Shown: piece by piece, positions 58,003 to 64,000 of the stretch
Layout of the letters: every line of letters starts with the position of its first letter
Numbering within the stretch: position 1 is the first letter of the stretch
Source of the DNA: an uncultured Aquimarina sp.
Lineage (GTDB): Bacteria; Bacteroidota; Bacteroidia; Flavobacteriales; Flavobacteriaceae
Length of the DNA stretch: 64,000 nt
Direction of reading: 5' to 3'
Assembly (NCBI GenBank): GCA_947498775.1
Contig: CANMLL010000012.1
Span: 1-64,000, forward strand
Position numbers and translations under genes: made by a program
The notes under the pieces: model-generated
What the model was told of the DNA's origin: nothing
The model's input: the letters and a program-made list of their open reading frames with translations, nothing else
The model's database searches: none

Positions 58003-58057
58003 TGTCGAAGACGGTTGAATAAGTTACATAGTTTGTTCAGTCTCCTAAATACCTTTA
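58003..58057 (+). promoter_or_regulatory. Weak operator-promoter of the 21/27 family (21/26 spacing)
   Basis: TGTCG at 58003 and TTACA at 58024 (21 bp), then TACCTTTA at 58050-58057 (26 bp further). The spacer between half-sites has the same TTGAATAA core as site 5. Confidence 0.4.
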
Positions 58058-58111
58058 TGACTCATAAAAACTGCATTAGCAGAAAAAAATGTTAATCTTA
58101 AAAATAGTACT

Positions 58112-58960
58112 ATGAGTAATTCAAAAATCATTTTAATCACCGGAGTATCAGGCGGTCTTGGTAGAAACTTAGCAGAAGTAGCTGCAAAATTAGGACATAC
58201 GGTCGTCGGTACCCTTAGAAAGGAAAGTCAGTTTGAAGACTTTAAAAATTTAGTGCCAGGTCATACCTTCCCTGTTAAAATGGATGTCACTATGGAAGAA
58301 GAACGTAACAAGGCTTTAGAATGGATACTAGACCAATATGGCCATCTTGACGTTTTGATAAACAATGCAGGTTTCGGACTTATCGGTGCTGCGGAAGAAT
58401 TTAGCGAAGAAGAAGCGCGCCAACAATTCGAGACCAACTTTTGGGGTGCTGCCTTATTGACCATGGCGGTTTTACCGCATATGAGGGAACAAGGTGGTGG
58501 AAACATTATTCAAATCTCTGCCATTGGTGGATTTACACCAGTACCTGGAATGTCTTTCTATGGCGCCAGTAAAATTGCAATTGAAGGACTTAGCGATTCC
58601 TTGGCGGCAGAGGTAGAACCATTCAACATAAAGATTATGACAGTGCTTCCTGGACCAATGCGTACCAACTGGGCAGGTGCTTCGTTAAAAACACCGGAAA
58701 AAGAATTGGAAGCCTATAGCGAGACAGTAGGTAAATTCAAAGGTTTCTTGAACTCTATCGACGGAAAGCAACCATGGAGTCCATACAAGACCGCAGAAGC
58801 GATAATGGAAGCTGCTTTTTCTGAAAACGCACCGTTCCGATTCTTTGTAGGGGACTATGCATTGGAACATGCCGATGAGCAAATGGCAAAAATCTCGAAA
58901 GATTTGGAAAATTTCAGGGAATTGGCCCAATCGACAAAAATTGAGGAAGCTACTGTCTAA
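58112..58960 (+). CDS. Short-chain dehydrogenase/reductase
   Basis: A 282-residue SDR with TGVSGGLG near 10, NNAG near 87, the Ser in ISAIGG near 140 and the pair in FYGASKIA near 153-157. It belongs to the same subfamily as the SDR at 27260 (same length, same MRTNWAG/FRTDWAG after the active site). First gene of an operon of five to 61935. Confidence 0.88.
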   Translation: MSNSKIILITGVSGGLGRNLAEVAAKLGHTVVGTLRKESQFEDFKNLVPGHTFPVKMDVTMEEERNKALEWILDQYGHLDVLINNAGFGLIGAAEEFSEEEARQQFETNFWGAALLTMAVLPHMREQGGGNIIQISAIGGFTPVPGMSFYGASKIAIEGLSDSLAAEVEPFNIKIMTVLPGPMRTNWAGASLKTPEKELEAYSETVGKFKGFLNSIDGKQPWSPYKTAEAIMEAAFSENAPFRFFVGDYALEHADEQMAKISKDLENFRELAQSTKIEEATV

Positions 58961-58998
58961 TCGATTTAGATTTCACAAAAAAATTTAAAAAATAATTA

Positions 58999-59748
58999 AT
59001 GGACTTTAAAGGAAAAACGGCCTTAATTACCGGTTCTACTAAAGGAATCGGTAAGGCCATAGCCGTAAAACTCGCAAATATGGGTGCGGATATCGTACTC
59101 AATTATGCTGGTGATAAAGACGCAGCTGACAAAACAACGGAAGAGATAGAACAGCTTGGGGTAAAGGTCATTGCTGTAAAAGCAGATAACAGCAAAATAA
59201 ATGATTCGAAGAAACTCTTTGAGGCAGCTATCGAATCTTTTGGTGGCGTTGATATCGTGATAGCAAATGCAGGAATAGAACTGATAGACATTCCCTTTGT
59301 TGATTATACCGAAGAGCAGTATGACAAGGTATTCAATATTAATACCAAAGGTACTTTTTTTGTAATGCAACAGGCTGCCAAGCACGTTAGGGACAATGGT
59401 AGAATCATACTTATCTCGTCAAGTACAACAGTATATCCACATGCTGGTTTTGCGGTATATGGCGGAAGCAAGACCGCACCGAAATTCTTTGCCGATGTGC
59501 TTGCCAAAGAGGTGGGCGAAAGAGGCATAACCGTGAATACCGTAATACCTGGTGCAACCGACGAAGCCGGAATATTTGCCGATATGCCCGATGACAGTCC
59601 CTATAAAAAAGAAATTAGGGCAGCGTCACCACTCAATAAAATGGGATTGCCAAAAGACATCGCCAATGTAACCGCTTTTGTAGCAAGTGATGAATGTTCA
59701 TTTATCACCGGCCATCAATTTATGGTCAATGGTGGTGCGACAATCTGA
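58999..59748 (+). CDS. Short-chain dehydrogenase/reductase (FabG-like)
   Basis: A 249-residue SDR of normal FabG length: TGSTKGIG near 10, NYAGD and IANAG near 88, ISSST near 138, YGGSKTA near 152-156 and the ending FITGHQFMVNGG typical of beta-keto-reductase-like SDRs. Substrate unknown; in the operon it follows a related SDR after 38 bp. Confidence 0.88.
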   Translation: MDFKGKTALITGSTKGIGKAIAVKLANMGADIVLNYAGDKDAADKTTEEIEQLGVKVIAVKADNSKINDSKKLFEAAIESFGGVDIVIANAGIELIDIPFVDYTEEQYDKVFNINTKGTFFVMQQAAKHVRDNGRIILISSSTTVYPHAGFAVYGGSKTAPKFFADVLAKEVGERGITVNTVIPGATDEAGIFADMPDDSPYKKEIRAASPLNKMGLPKDIANVTAFVASDECSFITGHQFMVNGGATI

Positions 59749-59754
59749 TACATT

Positions 59755-60273
59755 ATGAGAAAAATTTTCAACTACATAGCAGCGCTTTTGGCATCTATTC
59801 AATTAGGCAGTTGCCAAGAACCAAATACAAAATTGGCGCTGCACTTAAAATCAAAATTCAATATGACACCTAATGGAAAAAACCTAAAAAAACTTGCAGA
59901 GGTTCCTTTTTTTGAAGATTTCTCTCAAGAGCAGTTGCAATGGGTAGACGAACATACCGATGAATTTGGCTTTAATGCTGATGAAGAAATACCTACCGAT
60001 GGTCTAATGGAATCTGCCTATTGGGTTCTGCTCTATGGCTCTTGGGATATAAAAATGAATACCGATGGGCAAAACGTACATGCCGTCAACGATATTGGAA
60101 AATGGTTCAGAAAAAATTCCCTGACCAGTCCAGAAGAGTTGAAAGAACTTACAATTTCGTCACATTCGTATGTGCTTTTGGTACCTGAAGACAAAATGGA
60201 AGAAATGTTACGTATGGACTATCCTATTTTGGATAAACTTAGCCAAGGGGAAAAAGAGCACGCTAATTATTAA
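59755..60273 (+). CDS. Exported hypothetical protein, cyclic-nucleotide-binding-like
   Basis: A 172-residue protein with a lipoprotein-like signal (hydrophobic stretch ending QLGSC near 21). The segment VPFFEDFSQEQLQWVDEHTDE resembles the start of a Crp-type cyclic-nucleotide-binding (cupin-like) domain, and later strands fit one, but no phosphate-binding cassette can be seen. The assignment is tentative. Encoded 6 bp after the SDR. Confidence 0.5.
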   Translation: MRKIFNYIAALLASIQLGSCQEPNTKLALHLKSKFNMTPNGKNLKKLAEVPFFEDFSQEQLQWVDEHTDEFGFNADEEIPTDGLMESAYWVLLYGSWDIKMNTDGQNVHAVNDIGKWFRKNSLTSPEELKELTISSHSYVLLVPEDKMEEMLRMDYPILDKLSQGEKEHANY

Positions 60274-60284
60274 ACCAACGGGAT

Positions 60285-61397
60285 ATGGTACTTGCAAAAG
60301 CGGCAATCGTATTTGAGAAGAATGGGAATTTTAGCATTGCGCCCATTGAAATCGAACCACCTACAGATAATGAAATTTTGGTTCGCAATGTTGGTTGTGG
60401 TATATGTGCCGGTGATTTAATCATCCCAGAGCAAATATATCCCATTCCCTTGCCCATGGTCGGTGGGCACGAAGGTTCGGGCATCGTCGAAAAAATAGGT
60501 AGGAATGTTTCTAACATCGCCGTAGGTGACCATATAGTAATGAGCTTTGGTTCTTGCGGAAAATGTGATTCTTGTAACCAAGGACAACCAACCTATTGCA
60601 GCAACTATTTTGATCTCAACTTTATGGGGAAGCGTACTGCAGGAAATAACGCCTACAGTTTTGATGGTAAAAACCTAAATGGACACTACTTTCAACAATC
60701 TTCCTTTGCCACATATTCGCTTGCACACGAGCGAAATGCGGTAAAGGTTTCCAAAGACGTTCCCCTAGAGATTCTTGGCCCTTTGGGCTGTGGCGTACAA
60801 ACCGGTGCTGGTGGTGTACTCAATGTATTACGACCAGAATCTGGAAGTTCTATAGCGGTTTTCGGTGCAGGTTCGGTAGGTTTATCAGCCGTGATGGCTG
60901 CCAATTCCATCAACTGTTCAGAAATAATCGTAGTTGACATCGTACCAGAACGATTGAATTTGGCCAAGGAATTGGGCGCGACAAAAACCATCAATGGCAA
61001 GGAACTTGATGCCGTAGACGAGATAAAGAAGTACACTTCAGAAATGGGTGTCGACTATACCATCGAATCTACAGGTAACCCAAAAGTGCTTTCACAAGCT
61101 ATTAAATCATTGGGTAAAAAGGGCGTTTGTGGCATCATTGGGGCGCCACCACTTGACGCAGAAGTTGGCATTGATGTAAATGATGTTCTCAATAATGGCA
61201 AAACCATTGTAGGAATCGTTGAAGGACATAGCGTACCCCAAGTTTTTGTTCCCGCTTTAATTGATATGTACCTCAATGGTAAATTTCCCTTTGACAAATT
61301 GATATCGTACTACGACTTCAAAGAAATAAACAAGGCCATTGAAGATATGAAATCGGATAAAGCCATAAAGCCTATAATCAAAATAGCAAGTGTCTGA
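60285..61397 (+). CDS. Zinc-dependent alcohol dehydrogenase (aryl-alcohol dehydrogenase-like)
   Basis: A 370-residue MDR enzyme with complete zinc sites: catalytic CGICAGD near 38 and GGHEGSG near 65, structural cluster CGKCDSC followed by YC near 94-107. The Rossmann motif is FGAGSVG near 196. The layout, with CGVQTGAGGVLNVL before it, is that of aryl-alcohol dehydrogenases such as XylB, which oxidise benzyl alcohols. The substrate remains open. The stop overlaps the next gene. Confidence 0.88.
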   Translation: MVLAKAAIVFEKNGNFSIAPIEIEPPTDNEILVRNVGCGICAGDLIIPEQIYPIPLPMVGGHEGSGIVEKIGRNVSNIAVGDHIVMSFGSCGKCDSCNQGQPTYCSNYFDLNFMGKRTAGNNAYSFDGKNLNGHYFQQSSFATYSLAHERNAVKVSKDVPLEILGPLGCGVQTGAGGVLNVLRPESGSSIAVFGAGSVGLSAVMAANSINCSEIIVVDIVPERLNLAKELGATKTINGKELDAVDEIKKYTSEMGVDYTIESTGNPKVLSQAIKSLGKKGVCGIIGAPPLDAEVGIDVNDVLNNGKTIVGIVEGHSVPQVFVPALIDMYLNGKFPFDKLISYYDFKEINKAIEDMKSDKAIKPIIKIASV

Positions 61398-61935
61398 CGA
61401 TTTGAACATACCTGTTACGGTTTCAGTAAAACGCATAGTGATACAAGAGTATCAACACGTTTTTGAAAAACAACTTGAAGATGTGGTGAAGACCATTAAA
61501 AAATTCGATGGTTTTTTGAGTATCGATATCATCAGACCCATATCTACCGATACTTTGGAATATGATGTCATTTTAAAATTTGACAGTTTTGAGAGCCTTT
61601 ACAAATGGCGTGACTCACAAGAACGAAAAAACTGGAACACACTCGCCGAAGAGAGCACAGCGTTTGGGCCTGAAATCAATGTGGTAAAAGGTTTTGAGAA
61701 TTGGTTTATTATTCCACACAAACAAGAACAAATACCCATGTGGAAAATGGACTTCATCACTTGGTTGGCCATTTATCCGCTTATTTGTGGACTTATATTA
61801 TTGTTAAGGCCTGTTTTGGCCGTCACCCCAATGTTGGTCGATAATTTAATCTTGACGATTATCCTGATTCCATTGCTTAGTAGGATCGTGATGCCCAGAA
61901 TGATACGCTTATTCGCTAAATGGTTGAAGAAGTAA
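61390..61935 (+). CDS. ABM domain fused to a two-helix membrane anchor (COG3224-like)
   Basis: A 181-residue fusion that starts at a GTG overlapping the ADH stop by 8 bp. Residues 1-110 form an ABM-type dimeric alpha-beta barrel (V-T-V-S-V-K-R-I-V, F-D-G-F-L-S-I-D-I-I-R, F-D-S-F-E-S-L-Y-K-W). Residues 115-181 hold two membrane helices homologous to the stand-alone small proteins at 30124 and 37476 (TWLAIYPLI, LIPLLSRIVMP). It therefore ties a cofactor-free monooxygenase-like domain to the membrane. Its stop is 20 bp from the stop of the opposing gene. Confidence 0.8.
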   Translation: MSDDLNIPVTVSVKRIVIQEYQHVFEKQLEDVVKTIKKFDGFLSIDIIRPISTDTLEYDVILKFDSFESLYKWRDSQERKNWNTLAEESTAFGPEINVVKGFENWFIIPHKQEQIPMWKMDFITWLAIYPLICGLILLLRPVLAVTPMLVDNLILTIILIPLLSRIVMPRMIRLFAKWLKK

Positions 61936-61955
61936 ATAGTTTTTAAGAACTACTT

Positions 61956-62900
61956 CTAATTAATGGCTATGGGGTTTATCCATGAGCTTGAAGAACCAAC
62001 GATTGGTAATGGTGTGGCAATAAATAGAAATTCCGCCCATCCTTTTTCAACCAACCTTCCCGTTGCTACATTTTCCAAAATATGGATGCCATGTTTGGCC
62101 AATAGTAATTGATGTACTGGAAACAGAATCCCTTCTTTTTCAAATGGTATGACTTCCAAGGAGGGTGTATCACTACCCACGGCAACAACCCCTTTCGATG
62201 CCAAATATTCCACAACCTCTATGCCTGGCCCTGGTTCACCCGACAGAAATTCCTTTTTATCGTCTTTATTATTTAGCAACAGACTATGGCCTGTGTAGAA
62301 CAAAACCACATCGCCATCGCCTATTTTTTGAATCTTTTGCAATTGCATGGCAGCCTCAACATCGTTTACCGTAATCAATTCACCGGGTTTTAGTCGGTCC
62401 GTTTTGCGAACGGCTGTTATATCCAATATAATTCCCTTGGTTACAATTGGTGGTGCGTTCTCAATACCCAATTTCTTCAGACCAGAAACGGTCTGTATGT
62501 CGTCGCCCTTGAATCCATTAAAGAAATGGCCATCCACACCCATATGTGCCAAGCCATCGATTTGTGTTCCGGTATTGATGGGTGCGAAAATCACATCTTC
62601 GTTGTTGGAATGATAGGTGCCCTCATTTTGGCTTACCACAAGTTCAAAACGACGCCATCCGTAGGCAGGTGTTTCTCGGTCTAAATCAATGGCAAGACTT
62701 ATGGTTTTACCTTTCTTTACAAGCTGTATGGCCTTTAATAGATTTTCTGGTGTTAGTTTGTTGGTAGCCCCTTTTTCGTCCGCTGCACCATATTCCGACT
62801 TCATTTCTGAAGGTTCTACTACCCAAGGGGACACTTTTTCGTCGTCTTGTGCCAACAGTTGAAAGGGTAACAGTAATAAGAGTAAGAGAATTGATTTCAT
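61956..62900 (-). CDS. Exported cyclase / kynurenine-formamidase-like hydrolase
   Basis: A 314-residue protein of the putative cyclase family with a signal peptide (about 1-18, ending LLAQ). The metal-binding region reads GTQIDGLAH, the variant of H-x-G-T-H-x-D-x3-H found in larger members. DVVLFYTG near 224 and GSDTPS near 268 are typical as well. Members hydrolyse formamides, lactones or cyclic ketones. The ATG at 62900 gives the signal peptide; the frame is open upstream into the next gene. Second gene of the minus-strand operon, 10 bp after the SnoaL-VOC gene. Confidence 0.85.
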   Translation of the reverse strand: MKSILLLLLLLPFQLLAQDDEKVSPWVVEPSEMKSEYGAADEKGATNKLTPENLLKAIQLVKKGKTISLAIDLDRETPAYGWRRFELVVSQNEGTYHSNNEDVIFAPINTGTQIDGLAHMGVDGHFFNGFKGDDIQTVSGLKKLGIENAPPIVTKGIILDITAVRKTDRLKPGELITVNDVEAAMQLQKIQKIGDGDVVLFYTGHSLLLNNKDDKKEFLSGEPGPGIEVVEYLASKGVVAVGSDTPSLEVIPFEKEGILFPVHQLLLAKHGIHILENVATGRLVEKGWAEFLFIATPLPIVGSSSSWINPIAIN

Positions 62901-62910
62901 AGTGTTCGAA

Positions 62911-63906
62911 TTAAAGGTCTGCATAAAGCTCAATGGTATAGCCGTTGATATCGTGTAAAAGCACAATACGAACACCGTAATCGGGTCGTTCTATTTCGTA
63001 AAAAACATCAACCTTGTTGTCTTTTAAGTGTTGCATTATGGTATCATAATCCTTTACCTTAAAACCGATATGTTTATAGCCCTGCACTTGATAATCTTCC
63101 TTAATAGAAGCAGGAACGTTTGGTTTATTGGAAAGTGGTTTGCCGTTACCGACCAATTCAACGTGAAATCCATTCGAGATTTCCAAAAAAACAATTTCAA
63201 TGTCAGGGTCAATATTTTCGACTTTGGAACGCCTTAAAACGGTAGCTCCGAAGACATTTTGGTACCAGGCAATTGATTTTTCAAGGTTGGTAACTCGCAA
63301 GGCCACGTGATTGGGCTTAAATTGGTCTGAAATATCAGTATTTTCACCAACGATTCCTGCTGCTTTTTCGAAAATGTACCAATTGCCTTCGTTCCAATCG
63401 ATGTATTGAATCATTCGTTTGATTTTCCATCCTTGGGCGGTTCTTACACAGTAATTATCGTAATAGCCTATCATTCGCTGTGTGCTACCACCAACTTTGT
63501 TGGGCAGAAAATGCTGTGCGTGAAGCATTGACCTTACAAAAGCTGAATCGCCGTCAATTTCAATACTTAAAGGATATCCGATATGTTGGGTAGCGTTAAG
63601 ATTTTGAAAAAAAGGTTTCACCAAACCTACCCACTCGTCGGCATCAAATGTGGTGAGTCCGCTTCCACCAATGGATGCGGAAAAATCCATTTCTATCTCA
63701 TCGGTAAATAAAGAACGGTGCAATTTCCAATCTTTCCTATCAAAAGAATGTCCGTAGCTTACAATAAGTTCAGACAGTGCTTGCTTGTCCAGAAGTTCGT
63801 TCAGTTTATCGGTATCCGTTTTGTTGGTTTGGCCCATTAAATTTATATGGGCGAATGCAACCAATAGCATCAATAGTGTTGCTCTCATTTTTATGGTTTT
63901 TTTCAA
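62911..63906 (-). CDS. Exported SnoaL-like plus VOC fusion protein
   Basis: A 331-residue protein with a signal peptide (about 1-26, ending LMGQ), an NTF2/SnoaL_4-type domain (about 30-180; SYGHSFDRKDWKLHRSLFTDE and the late GWKIKRMIQY) and a VOC module (about 195-331; FKPNHVALRVTNLEKSIAWYQNVFG, then YKHIGFKVKDYD and the ending NGYTIELYADL). Both metal-ligand positions of the VOC part (His and Glu) look intact. The fusion joins two folds that occur as separate genes at 20123 and 20612. Confidence 0.85.
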   Translation of the reverse strand: MKKTIKMRATLLMLLVAFAHINLMGQTNKTDTDKLNELLDKQALSELIVSYGHSFDRKDWKLHRSLFTDEIEMDFSASIGGSGLTTFDADEWVGLVKPFFQNLNATQHIGYPLSIEIDGDSAFVRSMLHAQHFLPNKVGGSTQRMIGYYDNYCVRTAQGWKIKRMIQYIDWNEGNWYIFEKAAGIVGENTDISDQFKPNHVALRVTNLEKSIAWYQNVFGATVLRRSKVENIDPDIEIVFLEISNGFHVELVGNGKPLSNKPNVPASIKEDYQVQGYKHIGFKVKDYDTIMQHLKDNKVDVFYEIERPDYGVRIVLLHDINGYTIELYADL

Positions 63907-63922
63907 GTGTTCGACTAAATCT

Positions 63923-63977
63923 TAAATATAGCCCTCGGTTCGATTATTTACTGTCAGAATCCCAAGCATTTACGGCA
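63923..63977 (-). promoter_or_regulatory. Weak operator-promoter of the 21/27 family (21/26 spacing)
   Basis: On the minus strand TGCCG (63977-63973) and TGACA (63956-63952) are 21 bp apart, and TATATTTA (63930-63923) follows 26 bp later, 17 bp before the ATG at 63906. Half-sites are weak; geometry matches. Confidence 0.35.
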
Positions 63978-64000
63978 CTTTATTAGCTTTCAAGTTCTTC

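Overview
The window is from a member of the Bacteroidota, most likely a (marine) flavobacterium. The evidence is the CTnDOT-type tra genes, an RteC homologue, TAnnTTTG-type -7 boxes in front of many genes, HTH_18 AraC regulators and an AT-rich intergenic style. Nearly all of it looks like the left and middle part of an integrative conjugative element (ICE). The left edge is a 3'-terminal fragment of a tRNA-Leu(UAG) gene (about 229-281, minus strand), followed by arm-like direct repeats and a tyrosine recombinase (523-1737). The right attachment site, a relaxase and a coupling protein are not in the window, so the element probably continues past 64,000.

Layout. 0.5-7.3 kb: integrase, secreted small proteins, moaD/moaE, a junction of broken genes, and a DUF4143 ATPase preceded by three phased 19-bp repeats. 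7.5-10.8 kb: a three-subunit molybdenum hydroxylase (cytochrome c, 2Fe-2S subunit, Tat-exported Mo subunit). 11.2-15.3 kb: alpha/beta hydrolase, outer-membrane protein, Zn alcohol dehydrogenase and an AraC regulator whose truncated copy lies at 10.85-11.01 kb. 15.5-19.8 kb: a giant multi-GAF sigma-54 activator. 20-25.4 kb: a seven-gene operon ending in another AraC regulator. 25.5-39.2 kb: twin mini-ORFs, Old Yellow Enzyme, several SDRs, VOC and ABM proteins, an RND efflux system, and a small operon ending in a membrane-anchored LuxR regulator. 39.4-43.2 kb: rteC and ICE replication/maintenance genes. 43.36-44.68 kb: an IS256-family insertion. 45.6-52.7 kb: traE-F-G-I-J-K-M-N plus a lipoprotein. 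53.1-57.6 kb: a minus-strand defence-like operon (AbiEi/AbiEii, DUF4238, PIN, an incomplete 3' gene). 58.1-63.9 kb: a second block of SDR, ADH, ABM, cyclase and SnoaL-VOC genes.

The most striking signal is a repeated promoter architecture. At eight places (1753, 2519, 19936, 25461, 25838, 27116, 30031, 37142) a TACCA-like half-site is followed exactly 21 bp later by a second TACCA-like half-site, and exactly 27 bp after that by a TAnnTTTG-like -7 box. Four weaker relatives precede the molybdenum hydroxylase operon, the alpha/beta hydrolase operon, the 58.1-kb SDR operon and the 63.9-kb operon. This is what an AraC-type activator overlapping the -33 region would need, and one AraC gene (24532-25431) is the last gene of an operon carrying such a site. 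I infer a mobile, coordinately controlled oxidoreductase and efflux regulon, with enzyme content (OYE, quinone-oxidoreductase-like MDR, ABM, VOC, SDRs, RND pump) fitting detoxification or catabolism of reactive or aromatic compounds. The substrate is unknown.
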